Shown in pieces: positions 15,748 through 28,649 of a DNA stretch of 64,000 nucleotides. The notes under the pieces were generated by a model. The model saw only the letters and a program-made list of their open reading frames with translations. It did not search any database and was not told the DNA's origin. The stretch is taken from positions 1,494,669 to 1,558,668 of the forward strand of contig NZ_LT615228.1 in assembly GCF_900096765.1 (NCBI RefSeq), given 5' to 3'. Each line of letters opens with the position of its first letter. Positions within the stretch are counted from its first letter, which is position 1. Source of the stretch: Polynucleobacter necessarius. GTDB lineage: Bacteria; Pseudomonadota; Gammaproteobacteria; Burkholderiales; Burkholderiaceae. A program made the position numbers and the translations under genes.

Positions 15748-16808
15748 GCAGTAATGAGCTTAGCCGCTAGGGCTGACCACAAGATTCCCCTTGAACCTAA
15801 AGCAGTTGCCAAGAAAATTCCTGGTCGCTGAGTTAGGGCGCCGATGATGGGGAGACGATCTCCAGCGACACAACGAATGCCCACAAACTCCCCACTTTTT
15901 TTCAATGAGTTGATGTCACCAGCGGGGTAATCCACCAACCTCTTCGCCTGCTCTCCATTAAAGTCATCACTACTTGCCCTTGGCAGCAAATCATCTTCGC
16001 CTTCATCGAAGCTAGAGCCCACTATCCAGCGATAACTGCCATCTGTAAGTTGCTCTGCAGGCAAGCAATATCCATCGCCCGATATTCCCACCTTGGGTAA
16101 TTTTTCTACCCATGCGTCATCTGAATTAATAGAAAAAATACTGAGCTGTCCACGAACGGGCTTTAAAGGCAAACGCACGCCAAGACTATTAATTAATGCC
16201 TTACTATCCATGGCCGCCGCAATCACAAGCTTATCTGTAGAGGCAATGACTTGGTCTGCGTTATCCAATAAAAACCGTGCTCCATTGCGCTCATCGATTT
16301 TGACAACCCGTCTATTCCAAAGACAAGTCAGCCCTTCGCGTTCATGCAGCAATTGCTTGCTAGCCTCAAGCAAATTGAGACAGGCGCCCCGAGACATCCA
16401 TACACCGCTTTGAGGAATGCCACAAATTTCTTGTGCCTGCTGTTCATCAAGGGCAATTGCAATGTCTTCTTTTAGATCGAGAGAGTACAAATGCGCCGAT
16501 ACTTCTTCGGAATTAAATAGTCTATCTTTTTTAGTCGGCTGAAAAATGCCATGTGCCCGCCAAACCTCTCCCCACCGAGCCTCAGCAAGCAAAAAAGCTA
16601 GGCGTGTTAGACGCAGTAAACGGGGAGAGCCTTTACCAATGTGGGGATGTGCAATTGCATAAGCGTGTCTTGAACAGGCGCTCGCCGGGGAAGAAGAGGC
16701 ATCAATAACGCAGACAGATTTGCCGCGCTCAAATAGTTCATTTGCGATAGTTGCACCGCAAATGCCGGCCCCAATCACCACGATCTCATGGTGTTGGGGT
16801 TTGGTCAT
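15582..16808 (-). CDS. mnmC: MnmC-type FAD-dependent tRNA-modifying oxidase domain
   Basis: A 408-residue FAD enzyme of the DAO family. The N-terminus has the dinucleotide-binding VVIGAGICGATIANEL. The signatures of the MnmC C-terminal domain follow: PLKPVRGQLSIF, GDGYCLPA, GIRCVAGDRLPIIGAL and LGSRGILWSALAAKLI. That domain oxidises cmnm5s2U34 to nm5s2U34 in tRNA. The methyltransferase half of bifunctional MnmC (about 250 residues) is absent. The conserved C-terminal ALAPARFL lies inside the region antisense to topB, so the convergent overlap is probably real. The annotation as MnmC2 is likely but other DadA-like oxidases are possible. Confidence 0.75.
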   Translation of the reverse strand: MTKPQHHEIVVIGAGICGATIANELFERGKSVCVIDASSSPASACSRHAYAIAHPHIGKGSPRLLRLTRLAFLLAEARWGEVWRAHGIFQPTKKDRLFNSEEVSAHLYSLDLKEDIAIALDEQQAQEICGIPQSGVWMSRGACLNLLEASKQLLHEREGLTCLWNRRVVKIDERNGARFLLDNADQVIASTDKLVIAAAMDSKALINSLGVRLPLKPVRGQLSIFSINSDDAWVEKLPKVGISGDGYCLPAEQLTDGSYRWIVGSSFDEGEDDLLPRASSDDFNGEQAKRLVDYPAGDINSLKKSGEFVGIRCVAGDRLPIIGALTQRPGIFLATALGSRGILWSALAAKLITAQLLEDDVALLARLGFAADLVAALAPARFLAGALAEPGALASNSKPILPSEPRAK

Positions 16809-16854
16809 AAATACTTTCTATGTGAAGCGTTAGTTACTACTTGGTACTCACTGC

Positions 16855-18720
16855 TCAAGCATTCAAACGTTGTTCAATCTTTGCACGAGTATCTTTCAGC
16901 TCTTTAGGCAAACGATCACCAAGGTGATCAAACAACTCTGTGTGAAGCTTTAATTCGTTTTTCCAATCATCCACAGCAACGTTGATTGCTTTCGCGAATT
17001 TATCAGCAGAGTAATCTAGGCCACCCCAGTGCAAATCACTATATTCAGGAGTAATACCAAATGGAGTTTCTTTGCCATTTGCTTTACCTTCGGCTCGATC
17101 CAAGATCCAAGACAAAACGCGCATGTTCTCACCAAAGCCAGGCCAAACAAATTTGCCATTCTCATCTTTGCGGAACCAGTTCACACAATAGATTTTGGGC
17201 AATACAGCGCCTTCTGCCTCTAGCTTCTTGCCGATATTGAGCCAGTGTTGGAAATAATCGCTCATGTTATAACCAGCAAAAGCAATCATTGCAAACGGGT
17301 CACGACGCACAACACCGATTTGACCGGTAATTGCGGCGGTAGTTTCCGAACCCAAGGTTGCAGCCATGTATACACCCTCAACCCAATCCCGTGCTTCGCT
17401 AACCAATGGAACCGTGTTCGAGCGACGACCGCCAAACAAGAATGCATCGATTGGAACGCCTTCAGGATCATCCCACTTAGGATCAACAGCTGGGTTGTTG
17501 GTTGCTGCCACAGTAAAGCGTGAGTTTGGATGGGCTGCTTTACGGCCCGCTGCTCCGTCAGCCGGAGTCCAGTCCTTACCTTGCCAATCGATCAAGTGTG
17601 CAGGAGGGGTTTCGGTTAAACCCTCCCACCAAACATCGCCATCATCAGTCAAACCAACGTTAGTAAAGATCACATCTTGATTTAAAGAATCAATACAGTT
17701 TTGATTGGTTTGACGGTTTGTGCCTGGGGCAACACCAAAATAACCAGATTCAGGGTTGATCGCAAACAAGCGGGTCTTGCCGGTAACCGGATCTTTACGT
17801 GGCTTAATCCAAGCAATGTCGTCACCAATAGTAGTAACCTTCCAACCATCGAATCCTTTTGGAGGAATCATCATGGAGAAGTTTGTTTTTCCACAAGCGG
17901 ATGGGAATGCAGCAGCAATGTGATACTTCTTGCCCTCTGGTGATGTCACACCGAGAATCAACATGTGCTCGGCAAGCCAACCTTGGTCACGACCCATATT
18001 CGAAGCAATGCGCAATGCAAAGCACTTTTTACCCAACAAAGCGTTACCGCCGTAACCAGAACCAAAAGACCAAATTTCGCGGGTTTCTGGGTAGTGAACA
18101 ATATATTTGTTTTTATTGTTAGGCCATGCAACGTCTTTTTCGCCGGCAGCCAATGGCTTACCAACAGTGTGGATGCAGGGAACAAACTCACCATCCGCAC
18201 CAAGCTGATCAATCACCGCTTTGCCCATGCGTGTCATTAAACGCATATTGATTGCCACATAGGGGCTGTCTGATAATTCAACGCCAATGTGTGCAATTGG
18301 GGAACCAATTGGGCCCATAGAGAATGGCACTACATACATGGTGCGCCCACGCATACAACCATCAAACAAGGGTTGTAGGGTTGCACGCATTTCACTTGGC
18401 TCTACCCAATTATTAGTTGGGCCCGCATCTTCTTTCTTGGCCGAGCAAATAAAAGTACGGTCTTCAACACGCGCCACATCCTCAGGATCAGACAAAGCCA
18501 AGAATGAGTTTTTGCGCTTTGCTGGATTAAGACGCTTAAATACACCAGCCTTGACCAATAACTCACACAGCTCGTCGTACTCAGCCTGTGATCCATCACA
18601 CCAGTGAATTGCATCGGGCTTAGTCAGTGTAGCAATCTGTACAACCCACTCAATGAGGCGCTTATTTTTGACGTAAGCAGGCGCATTGACATTGATCTGG
18701 CCGGTCGTTGTTGAAGTCAT
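16855..18720 (-). CDS. pckG: Phosphoenolpyruvate carboxykinase (GTP)
   Basis: A 621-residue GTP-dependent enzyme converting oxaloacetate to phosphoenolpyruvate, the first step of gluconeogenesis. The kinase P-loop [13 protein letters not shown] is present, as are the conserved [25 protein letters not shown] and [14 protein letters not shown] segments typical of the GTP type. Length matches the family. It is monocistronic between mnmC and mnmE. The absence of ATP-type signatures rules out pckA. Confidence 0.95.
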   Translation of the reverse strand: MTSTTTGQINVNAPAYVKNKRLIEWVVQIATLTKPDAIHWCDGSQAEYDELCELLVKAGVFKRLNPAKRKNSFLALSDPEDVARVEDRTFICSAKKEDAGPTNNWVEPSEMRATLQPLFDGCMRGRTMYVVPFSMGPIGSPIAHIGVELSDSPYVAINMRLMTRMGKAVIDQLGADGEFVPCIHTVGKPLAAGEKDVAWPNNKNKYIVHYPETREIWSFGSGYGGNALLGKKCFALRIASNMGRDQGWLAEHMLILGVTSPEGKKYHIAAAFPSACGKTNFSMMIPPKGFDGWKVTTIGDDIAWIKPRKDPVTGKTRLFAINPESGYFGVAPGTNRQTNQNCIDSLNQDVIFTNVGLTDDGDVWWEGLTETPPAHLIDWQGKDWTPADGAAGRKAAHPNSRFTVAATNNPAVDPKWDDPEGVPIDAFLFGGRRSNTVPLVSEARDWVEGVYMAATLGSETTAAITGQIGVVRRDPFAMIAFAGYNMSDYFQHWLNIGKKLEAEGAVLPKIYCVNWFRKDENGKFVWPGFGENMRVLSWILDRAEGKANGKETPFGITPEYSDLHWGGLDYSADKFAKAINVAVDDWKNELKLHTELFDHLGDRLPKELKDTRAKIEQRLNA

Positions 18721-18809
18721 ATGATTCCCTATGAAAATTAAATTCTTTATTCCGACAATTTTAACATTTCGGTCATATTTGGCTTTCCACCACTGACGCC
18801 AAAAATCTC

Positions 18810-20174
18810 TTATTTACCGATGCAAAATTGGCTAAATATTTTTCCTAAAAGATCGTCTGGAAGCAATTTTCCAGTGATTTGGCCAAGATGATTTTGGGCT
18901 AAAAATAGCTCTTCTGCGAACAATTCAAGCGAATTGTTGCCATTTGCAGCGAATTGTTCTGATTTTTCAATATGTTCTGCCGCACGCTCTAGGCAGTCTA
19001 AATGTCTTCTTCGGGCAACAATGGCGCCCTCCTGAGGGCCATTCCACCCCACCAGCATTAGGATTTTCTGTTTAAGCTCATCTATTCCGAAGCCTGTTTT
19101 GGCAGAAATGAAGATCTTATCACCTGTTTTCGGCGCTAAATCATCCCCCAACAAATCAGACTTATTGAGCACCTCCAGTATTGGACACCCGGAGGGAAGG
19201 GATTTCATAATCTGCTGCCTTAAATCATCAGAATCTGTGTCATGCCCGGGGGCGGTGAGGAAAATGACGAGGTCAGCCAAGCGGATTGCCTCCCATGTGC
19301 GCTCAATACCCTTAACCTCAACTTCATCAGCTGTGTGGCGAAGCCCTGCCGTATCAATGATGTGCATTGGCACACCTTCGACCTGAATGCTTTCTTTTAC
19401 TCTATCGCGCGTGGTTCCTGCAATTGGCGTAACAATAGCAACCTCTTCGCCAGCAAGCTGATTAAGTAGAGAGCTTTTTCCAACATTGGGTGCGCCCGCC
19501 AATACAAGTTGTATGCCGTCGCGCAATATCTTTCCTTGTTTGGCGCCAGCCCGCAATGATTGCAATTTATTTTTTACGGCAGCCAAACGCTCGCGCGCTT
19601 GTGCATTCTCTAAAAACTCAATCTCTTCCTCAGGAAAATCTAATGTCGACTCCACCAAGATTCTCAGTTGAGTAATCTCTTCGACTAGACCATTGATCTT
19701 TTCAGAAAAAACACCCTGCAATGAGCGGGCTGCACCGCGCACTGCAGCCTCACTTTGAGCGTCGATCAAGTCAGCAATAGCTTCGGCCTGAGCCAGATCA
19801 ACCTTGTTATTTAAATATGCCCGGAGAGTGAATTCACCTGGGTCGGCAATAACCAAACCCTCCTTTTTGCCCAACTCAAGACAGCGCCTCATTACTAGCT
19901 CGAGCAGGTGTGGTCCACCATGACACTGAAGCTCCAAAACATCTTCACCAGTAAAGGAAGCCGGCGCTGCAAAATAAATTGCCAGCAATTGATCTATGAG
20001 CTGCCCATCGGCATCTCGTAATTTCAGAAGGTTGGCCTGACGTGGGTTAAGTATCTTTTGGAAAAGCGCCTGAATGATGGGGGCAAGGTTTTCTCCGCTG
20101 ATGCGAACAACACCAACCCCCGCTTTGCCTGGCGCAGTTGCAACAGCAATGATAGGCAATTTTCTTGTCATCAT
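18810..20174 (-). CDS. mnmE: tRNA modification GTPase MnmE
   Basis: A 454-residue GTPase that works with MnmG to form cmnm5U34 in tRNAs. The N-terminal folate-binding domain begins [19 protein letters not shown]. The G domain has [12 protein letters not shown] (G1), GTTRDRV (G2), DTAGLR (G3) and NKSD (G4). The protein ends with the diagnostic CIGK. Its partner mnmG lies about 15 kb away on the other side of dnaA. It is followed upstream by yidC, the classical order near the origin. Confidence 0.96.
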   Translation of the reverse strand: MMTRKLPIIAVATAPGKAGVGVVRISGENLAPIIQALFQKILNPRQANLLKLRDADGQLIDQLLAIYFAAPASFTGEDVLELQCHGGPHLLELVMRRCLELGKKEGLVIADPGEFTLRAYLNNKVDLAQAEAIADLIDAQSEAAVRGAARSLQGVFSEKINGLVEEITQLRILVESTLDFPEEEIEFLENAQARERLAAVKNKLQSLRAGAKQGKILRDGIQLVLAGAPNVGKSSLLNQLAGEEVAIVTPIAGTTRDRVKESIQVEGVPMHIIDTAGLRHTADEVEVKGIERTWEAIRLADLVIFLTAPGHDTDSDDLRQQIMKSLPSGCPILEVLNKSDLLGDDLAPKTGDKIFISAKTGFGIDELKQKILMLVGWNGPQEGAIVARRRHLDCLERAAEHIEKSEQFAANGNNSLELFAEELFLAQNHLGQITGKLLPDDLLGKIFSQFCIGK

Positions 20175-20212
20175 TGCTATGCTTTTTGCTGAACTATTAG
20201 GCCAGCAAGGAA

Positions 20213-21877
20213 TTATTTCGCGACTTTTTTACCAAACAATTTATTAATTTGCCATTGTTGAGCAATTGATAACAAATTGTTGGTAACCCAATATAAAACT
20301 AGGCCGGCAGGGAAGAAGAAAAACATGATCGAAAAAACAATCGGCATGTATAACATCACCTTGGCTTGAACAGGATCGGGTGGCGTTGGGTTTAATTTGG
20401 TTTGAACAAACATGGATATCGCCATGATTACCGGCAAAATGTAATATGGATCGGGCACTGAAAGATCTTTAACCCACAAAATCCATGGCGCCCCACGCAT
20501 CTCAACCGATGACAGCAATACCCAATACAAAGAAATAAACACAGGGATCTGAATCACAACCGGCAAACAACCACCCAATGGATTGATCTTTTCTTTTCGA
20601 TACATTTCCATCATGGCTTGATTGAGTTTTTGTGGATCACCCTTAAATTGCTCTTTCATCGCCATCAAACGTGGTTGCACTTCCTTCATGCGTGCCATTG
20701 ATTTATAGCTTGCAGCTGATAATGGGAAAAACACCAACTTAATCAAAATGGTTAGCAAGATGATTGACCAGCCCCAGTTGCCGGCGATGTTATGGATGTG
20801 CTCGAGCAACCAGAAAATGGGTTTTGCCAAAATAGTTAAATAACCATAGTCTTTTAGCAACTCAAACCCTGGAGCAATACGCTCTAGCATGCGCTCTTCT
20901 TGTGGGCCTACAAACAATTGTGCGTTTGCTGTAATGGTTGCGCCCGTCGCTACCGCTCCCAGCTGAGATTGGATACCAACGCGATATAGGCCGCTATCGA
21001 TTTTTCCAGAGTAGATATCACGAGAGAATTTGTCGTCCGGGATCCACGCGCTGGCAAAGTAGTGCTGAACCATTGCAACCCAACCAGGTTGACCAGCGAG
21101 AATTTGCGCGGGGGGAGTAAATTTGTTTTTCTCGATATCAGCAAATGGGATCTTCTTAAACTTGTCGCCATCGGTATAAATAGCGGGGCCAGTAAAGGTG
21201 CTGGCTGAGAAGGCGCCACCAAACGGCCCAATTTTTGCCTCTTCAGACCCATCTCTGATGATTTCTGTATAGAGAATTAAAGGTGCGCCGTTTGCAGCAA
21301 GCCGAGTAACGCGGTGACCAACATAGATGTCATAGCTTCCAGGATTGAGAATAAATGTTTTCTCTAACTTCACACCACCGCGCTCACTAGAGAGCACCAA
21401 GAATGGTCGACCGGATCCATCTTTGCCAGATTTATCCAACTTAAACATGCTGGTATGGTTGGGTAGGTCTGCGTTGCCCATGGCAACCAAGCCAGAGCGA
21501 GCAACATAGGTATGGGTTGGTGTGTGTCTAAAAATTTCTACAGGCTTTTGATCGGCCGTTAATTCTTTTAATAGCTTAGCTTGCACAACATTAGCGCCGG
21601 CACCGCTTACTTCTAGCGAAATTAAATCGTTTTCCAATACATACTGTTGAGCATTTTCAATTGCGGCAGGCTTTGCACCAGGAACTTGAGATGCAGGCGA
21701 TCCCGATATGGCGGCTGGCGTATCAACCTTTGCCGTATTTGTTGTATTGCTAGTGGTGGCAACATTAGATGGCCCACCAAACATAGATGGCTTGCCCTCA
21801 TGAACTTGCCAATTGTTGTATAGCATCAGACCCGACAGCGAAAACACAGCCCAAAGAATCGTTTTTTTAAAGTCCAT
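20213..21877 (-). CDS. yidC: Membrane protein insertase YidC
   Basis: A 554-residue inner-membrane insertase that places proteins in the membrane alone or with SecYEG. Residues 5-22 form the first helix. A large periplasmic domain (about 60-350) follows. The conserved 60KD_IMP domain (WGWSIILLTILIKLVFFPL, then PLGGCLPVVIQIPVFISLYW, FMFFFPAGLVLYW type segments) has the remaining helices. It lies in the conserved rpmH-rnpA-yidD-yidC-mnmE gene order. Confidence 0.95.
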   Translation of the reverse strand: MDFKKTILWAVFSLSGLMLYNNWQVHEGKPSMFGGPSNVATTSNTTNTAKVDTPAAISGSPASQVPGAKPAAIENAQQYVLENDLISLEVSGAGANVVQAKLLKELTADQKPVEIFRHTPTHTYVARSGLVAMGNADLPNHTSMFKLDKSGKDGSGRPFLVLSSERGGVKLEKTFILNPGSYDIYVGHRVTRLAANGAPLILYTEIIRDGSEEAKIGPFGGAFSASTFTGPAIYTDGDKFKKIPFADIEKNKFTPPAQILAGQPGWVAMVQHYFASAWIPDDKFSRDIYSGKIDSGLYRVGIQSQLGAVATGATITANAQLFVGPQEERMLERIAPGFELLKDYGYLTILAKPIFWLLEHIHNIAGNWGWSIILLTILIKLVFFPLSAASYKSMARMKEVQPRLMAMKEQFKGDPQKLNQAMMEMYRKEKINPLGGCLPVVIQIPVFISLYWVLLSSVEMRGAPWILWVKDLSVPDPYYILPVIMAISMFVQTKLNPTPPDPVQAKVMLYMPIVFSIMFFFFPAGLVLYWVTNNLLSIAQQWQINKLFGKKVAK

Positions 21878-21892
21878 TTGTATTCACTTAAA

Positions 21893-22126
21893 TTAATGAG
21901 ATGTTTGTTTTACCGCAGGATCATAACCGCCGTGTGACCATGGATTACAACGCAAAACTCTCCACAACGTCAAACCGGCACCCTCAAGAAATCCATAGTG
22001 CTCAAAACACTCACAGGAGTACTGTGAACAAGTAGGCACATATTTGCAATGGGTTCCCAAATAGGGACTTAAAAGCATTTGATACTGCTTTACCAATTTA
22101 ATTGCGACTTTATTTAAAACGCACAC
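21893..22126 (-). CDS. yidD: Membrane protein insertion efficiency factor YidD
   Basis: A 77-residue protein with the family hallmarks: YQMLLSPYLGTHCKYVPTCS, EHYGFLEGAGLTLWRVLRCN and PWSHGGYDP. It carries several conserved cysteines and an amphipathic N-terminal helix. It helps insertion of membrane proteins, probably at the inner membrane next to YidC. The gene is one base from rnpA and 15 bases before yidC, so all are likely translated from one mRNA. Confidence 0.93.
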   Translation of the reverse strand: MCVLNKVAIKLVKQYQMLLSPYLGTHCKYVPTCSQYSCECFEHYGFLEGAGLTLWRVLRCNPWSHGGYDPAVKQTSH

Positions 22127-22127
22127 C

Positions 22128-22445
22128 TTAAATTAGCTCCGCAATTTGAGAGCGCAGGTGTTCTTTTTCTTTTCTTCTGAGTCTGCCACGTGTTTGTCGT
22201 CCAATGGGCTTTTTAAGCTTCACCACAACATCATTATTGACTGTTGTTGCTTGTGCAGCCCAGACCAATTCGCGAATCATCCGTTTTAGACGATTGCGGT
22301 CAACGGCTCGCCTAACCAATTTTTTGGCCACTGCAATCCCTAAGTCGGGCTCAGCAGTTTTTTGAGCGCCAACAGAGTACTTACCCCAATACAAGTTTGT
22401 TTTGGGGCGCGTCTTTAGTAGTTCAGAAATCCTTGCGCTCTTCAA
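22128..22445 (-). CDS. rnpA: Ribonuclease P protein component
   Basis: A 105-residue basic protein that assists the catalytic RNA of RNase P in trimming tRNA 5-prime ends. The conserved RNR motif is present (AVDRNRLKRMIRE), preceded by the VAKKLVRRA region. The C-terminus is strongly basic (RQTRGRLRRKEKEHLR). It lies eight bases after rpmH, the usual arrangement. Confidence 0.93.
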   Translation of the reverse strand: MKSARISELLKTRPKTNLYWGKYSVGAQKTAEPDLGIAVAKKLVRRAVDRNRLKRMIRELVWAAQATTVNNDVVVKLKKPIGRQTRGRLRRKEKEHLRSQIAELI

Positions 22446-22453
22446 CTGCTAAA

Positions 22454-22588
22454 TTAAACGGCTAAGCGTTTGCGGCCCTTGGCACGACGTGCATTTAAAA
22501 CAGCGCGACCGCTTTTGGTTTTCATGCGAATACGAAATCCGTGGGTACGTTTGCGACGTGTTACTGATGGTTGATATGTTCTTTTCAT
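22454..22588 (-). CDS. rpmH: 50S ribosomal protein L34
   Basis: A 44-residue very basic ribosomal protein. [19 protein letters not shown] and then [20 protein letters not shown] are a full match to L34. The start at 22588 is fixed by this; the reading extends upstream but those residues are foreign to the family. It is the first gene of the rpmH-rnpA-yidD-yidC-mnmE cluster. Confidence 0.97.
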
Positions 22589-22740
22589 GATAGATCCTGG
22601 GCTGGGAAAACCTATTATTTTCCTTGTTGCGAAGCAAAAGGTCAATCCATGGCTAGAATTAAATAGGTGTTTTTCACTATTTGTGGTCTATTTTTCAATA
22701 AAACATTAATTTATATAGGTTTTTTGGCTTTATTCACAAG

Positions 22741-22780
22741 TTATCCACAGTTTTTCCACGAATTTTTGGCTTGTGGATAA
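22741..22780. promoter_or_regulatory. DnaA boxes upstream of dnaA
   Basis: A perfect DnaA box TTATCCACA at 22741-22749 and a perfect box in the other direction (TGTGGATAA) at 22772-22780, with a near match TTTTCCACG between them. They sit in the AT-rich rpmH-dnaA gap (22589-22815), which also holds the divergent promoters. They probably mediate dnaA autoregulation and may be part of a bipartite origin. Confidence 0.8.
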
Positions 22781-22815
22781 CTTTCCTGGATGGCTACAAT
22801 GGATCCTCCAAAAAT

Positions 22816-24240
22816 ATGAGCAACTTACAGAACCCCCCCGCCTTGAATTCAACTAGCCCTCTGGGTTTTTGGGATGGTGCAATCGGCGCACTGTCCCGCG
22901 AACTATCGCCCCAACAATTTAAAACTTGGATACAACCCCTTACATTCATATCTTTTGACGATAGTGAGCATTCGCTAACCATCGGGGCGCCCAATCGATT
23001 TAAGCTCGATTGGATCAAAAAAACTTTTGCAGACCGCTTTCAAGAAATGGCCTCGGAGTACTTTGGCTCGCCTATTAATATTAATTTTGTACTCGCTGTG
23101 GAGGGCTCTTCGACTCATGCTGTTGACGCCACAACAAAAGAGGTTGGTCCTGCCGCGCCCGAAGAACCAATAGAGGCACCACAAAACATCACCATTGAGG
23201 AATCATTTGAGATTGAGGATCACTCAAAACTGAACCCCAATTTAACTTTTGAAACTTTTGTAACTGGCAAAGCCAATCAATTGGCTAGAGCAGCCTCCAT
23301 TCAGGTGGCACACAACCCAGGCACATCCTATAACCCCATGTTTTTGTATGGTGGTGTTGGTCTGGGGAAAACCCACCTCATTCATGCAATTGGTAATCAT
23401 CTTCTAAAAGAGAAGCCAAATGCTCGTATTCGCTATATCCATGCCGAACAATATGTATCGGATGTTGTCCGCGCCTATCAACAAAAAGCTTTTGATCGCT
23501 TCAAACGCTATTACCACTCTCTGGATTTATTACTTATCGACGATATTCAGTTCTTTAGTGGTAAATCGAGAACTCAAGAGGAGTTCTTTTATGCTTTTGA
23601 GGCTCTTTTAAGTAATAAGTCCCAAGTAATCATCACCAGCGATACCTATCCTAAAGAAATGGCTGGAATTGATGACAGGCTCATTTCTCGCTTTGACTCT
23701 GGCTTAACGGTGGCAATCGAGCCACCAGAACTGGAGATGCGGGTGGCTATTTTGATGAAAAAGGCTGCAAGCGAAGGCATTCCCATGAGTGAGGATGTGG
23801 CGTTTTTTGTGGCCAAACACCTGCGCTCTAACGTTAGAGAGCTTGAGGGGGCTTTACGGAAAATCTTAGCCTTTGTTCGTTTCCACGGCCGAGAGGTGAC
23901 TATTGAGGTTGCCCGCACCGCCCTAAAAGATTTGCTCTCGATTCAAAATCGCCAAATATCGGTTGAAAATATTCAGAAAGCTGTTGCTGATTTTTACAGT
24001 ATTAAAGTTGCGGACATGTATTCCAAAAAACGACCGGCCAATATTGCGCGACCACGTCAAATTGCCATGTTTATGGCCAAGGAATTAACCCAAAAAAGTC
24101 TTCCAGAGATTGGTGAATTGTTTGGGGGCAGGGATCATACAACCGTTTTGCACGCAGTTCGAAAGATCGCAGATGAGCGGTCCCATGATAGCCAACTTAA
24201 CCACGAAATCCACGTTATCGAACAAACCTTAAAAGCGTAG
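22816..24240 (+). CDS. dnaA: Chromosomal replication initiator DnaA
   Basis: A 474-residue initiator. Domain I is at about 15-100 ([21 protein letters not shown]) and an acidic/proline linker domain II follows. The AAA+ domain III has Walker [14 protein letters not shown] and Walker [11 protein letters not shown]. Domain IV has the DNA-binding signature [15 protein letters not shown]. The start ATG at 22816 ([12 protein letters not shown]) is chosen over an in-frame TTG at 22771, which lies in a DnaA box. It binds the boxes on both sides of the gene. Confidence 0.97.
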   Translation: MSNLQNPPALNSTSPLGFWDGAIGALSRELSPQQFKTWIQPLTFISFDDSEHSLTIGAPNRFKLDWIKKTFADRFQEMASEYFGSPININFVLAVEGSSTHAVDATTKEVGPAAPEEPIEAPQNITIEESFEIEDHSKLNPNLTFETFVTGKANQLARAASIQVAHNPGTSYNPMFLYGGVGLGKTHLIHAIGNHLLKEKPNARIRYIHAEQYVSDVVRAYQQKAFDRFKRYYHSLDLLLIDDIQFFSGKSRTQEEFFYAFEALLSNKSQVIITSDTYPKEMAGIDDRLISRFDSGLTVAIEPPELEMRVAILMKKAASEGIPMSEDVAFFVAKHLRSNVRELEGALRKILAFVRFHGREVTIEVARTALKDLLSIQNRQISVENIQKAVADFYSIKVADMYSKKRPANIARPRQIAMFMAKELTQKSLPEIGELFGGRDHTTVLHAVRKIADERSHDSQLNHEIHVIEQTLKA

Positions 24241-24490
24241 TTTTTTACCTGTGGATAAGGTTGTGAGTAACCCAAGGGATAAGTTTGGGGAATAAGTGTG
24301 GATAAATTGTGAAAACATCACTCTTCATGCAAAAATAGGGTGTTGAAAAATAGTTATTCAATATTTATGCAACCCTTATACAGAAGTTTTCCACAAGTTT
24401 TTAAGTATTTAATATGTTGTTTTGTTTGGGGTTTTTGAGTTATCCACGGAAGTAAGAAGCCTTACTACTATTACTACTAAGATATATAAC
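24241..24490. other. oriC: Replication origin (oriC) with DnaA boxes and DnaA-trio tract
   Basis: The dnaA-dnaN gap. DnaA boxes TGTGGATAA lie at 24250-24258 and 24297-24305, a weaker TTTTCCACA at 24387-24395, and TTATCCACG at 24440-24448. Thirteen bases after the last box comes TTACTACTATTACTACTAA (24462-24480), a series of 3-mers of the DnaA-trio type, leading into the AT-rich GATATATAAC. Box, spacer, trios and AT-rich DNA is the basal unwinding architecture described for Bacillus subtilis. Gene direction flips here as well, supporting an origin. Confidence 0.85.
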
Positions 24491-24519
24491 AAATAACAAG
24501 GTACAAGGATTTAAAAGCA

Positions 24520-25635
24520 ATGCAACTTGTTAACACCTCGCGTGACAATTTATTAAAACCACTACAGGTAGCAAGTGGAATTGTTGAACGTCGACACACA
24601 CTTCCAATTCTGGCTAACCTTTTATTTAAGAAGGTTGGTGAAAAAATTTCATTTATCTCAACTGACATTGAGATTCAAATCACTACAAATGCAAACTTTG
24701 GGGTTGGTACCGAGGATGTAACAACAACAGTTGCAGCTAGGAAATTATTGGATATTTTGCGTGCGCTACCAGAGGGTCCGGTTTCCTTGAACCTCAAAGA
24801 CAATAAGATGGTTGTGCAAAGCGGAAAGAGCCGTTTTTCTTTACAAACCTTATCAGCAACAGAGTTTCCGGTAATGCAAAGTGTAGGTGAAGTTACTGCC
24901 GCCTGGAAGATGCCTCAAAAAAGCTTTCGTCAGTTGATCAGTCAGGTTCACTTTTCTATGGCTCAGCAAGATATTCGTTATTACCTCAATGGCATGTTGT
25001 TGGTGGTTGAAGGTAAAGATGTTGTTGCTGTAGCTACCGATGGTCATCGTTTGGCATTTTCTCAAGTAGAGCTTACAGAGGCACCATCAGGTTCGGGTCA
25101 ACGTCAGGAAATTATTATTCCTCGGAAAACAATTCTTGAATGTCAACACCTTCTTGAGGATTCAGAAGATGCTTTAGAGATTAGTCTTACTGCAAACCAA
25201 GTAAGGTTTGCTTTTGGTGATATTGAGTTGATTTCAAAATTAGTGGAAGGTAAGTTTCCAGACTTTCAGCGAGTAATTCCAAAAGGTCACAAAAACTCCT
25301 TAACTGTTGGCCGTGATGTTCTTCAGTCTGCCCTACAGCGCGCTGCTATTTTGACTACCGATAAATTTAAAGGGGTTCGTTTTTCTTTATCGCCGAATCG
25401 CATTACTGTGCAATCAACTAATGCTGAGCAAGAAGAGGCGCAAGAAGAGATCGAAACTGAATATAGTGGCGATGCCGTAGAAATTGGTTTTAATGTGAGT
25501 TACCTGCTCGATGTTTTAGCCAATTTAAAAAATGAAAATATTCAAATTAGCTTAGGTGATGCTAACAGTAGTGCGGTGATTACCTTACCTGGTTCAGAGA
25601 ACTTTAAGTACGTTGTAATGCCGATGCGCATTTAA
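24520..25635 (+). CDS. dnaN: DNA polymerase III beta subunit (sliding clamp)
   Basis: A 371-residue ring-forming clamp that tethers polymerase III to DNA. The three-domain fold is evident: the start MQLVNTSRDNLLKPLQVASG with TLPILANLL, central RYYLNGMLL with ATDGHRLA, and the C-terminal NVSYLLDVLANL with KYVVMPMRI, which forms the peptide-binding cleft. Length is normal. It lies directly downstream of oriC in the dnaA-dnaN-gyrB order. Confidence 0.97.
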   Translation: MQLVNTSRDNLLKPLQVASGIVERRHTLPILANLLFKKVGEKISFISTDIEIQITTNANFGVGTEDVTTTVAARKLLDILRALPEGPVSLNLKDNKMVVQSGKSRFSLQTLSATEFPVMQSVGEVTAAWKMPQKSFRQLISQVHFSMAQQDIRYYLNGMLLVVEGKDVVAVATDGHRLAFSQVELTEAPSGSGQRQEIIIPRKTILECQHLLEDSEDALEISLTANQVRFAFGDIELISKLVEGKFPDFQRVIPKGHKNSLTVGRDVLQSALQRAAILTTDKFKGVRFSLSPNRITVQSTNAEQEEAQEEIETEYSGDAVEIGFNVSYLLDVLANLKNENIQISLGDANSSAVITLPGSENFKYVVMPMRI

Positions 25636-25640
25636 TTTAG

Positions 25641-28145
<2,505 letters not shown>

Positions 28146-28146
28146 T

Positions 28147-28641
28147 ATGCCATCTAAAAAAACCAAACCACCCAAAGTAGACCGATCCTCCATTATTGTT
28201 AAGTCTTCCCCAATTCATGGCAAGGGCGTGTTTGTGGCTAAGCCAATTAAGAAGGGCCAAGCCATCATTGAATACAAAGGGGAGCGCATTAGTTGGAAGC
28301 TTGCGCAAAAGCGTCACCCACACGATCCTAAAGACCCAAACCATACATTTTATTTTTCACTCGAAGATGGCCGCGTCATTGATGCCAAGTACGGAGGCAA
28401 CGCCGCCCGCTGGATCAATCATTCTTGTAAACCAAGCTGTGAAACCCGAGAAGACAATATTAATGGAGAGCCGCGCGTTTTTGTTTATGCAAAGCGCGCC
28501 CTAAAGGTTGGTGAGGAGTTGTTTTATGACTATTCCTTAGACATCGAAGGTAGGATCACTAAGCAGATGAAAAAAGACTATGAGTGTCGCTGTGGCGCCA
28601 AAAAATGTCGCGGCACGATGCTGGCTCTAGACGGCAAATAA
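28147..28641 (+). CDS. SET-domain protein with post-SET cysteines
   Basis: A 164-residue protein. It begins with a short basic segment (PSKKTKPPKVDRSS), followed by a SET domain: SPIHGKGVFVAKPIKKGQ near the start, NHSCKPSCETRE in the SAM/lysine pocket, and GEELFYDYSLD. It ends with a post-SET-like CRCGAKKCRGTML zinc motif. SET proteins methylate lysines; substrates in bacteria are mostly unknown. The gene begins one base after the gyrB stop, so it may be co-transcribed with gyrB. Similar genes are found in other Burkholderiales. Confidence 0.85.
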   Translation: MPSKKTKPPKVDRSSIIVKSSPIHGKGVFVAKPIKKGQAIIEYKGERISWKLAQKRHPHDPKDPNHTFYFSLEDGRVIDAKYGGNAARWINHSCKPSCETREDNINGEPRVFVYAKRALKVGEELFYDYSLDIEGRITKQMKKDYECRCGAKKCRGTMLALDGK

Positions 28642-28649
28642 TCTGTTCC

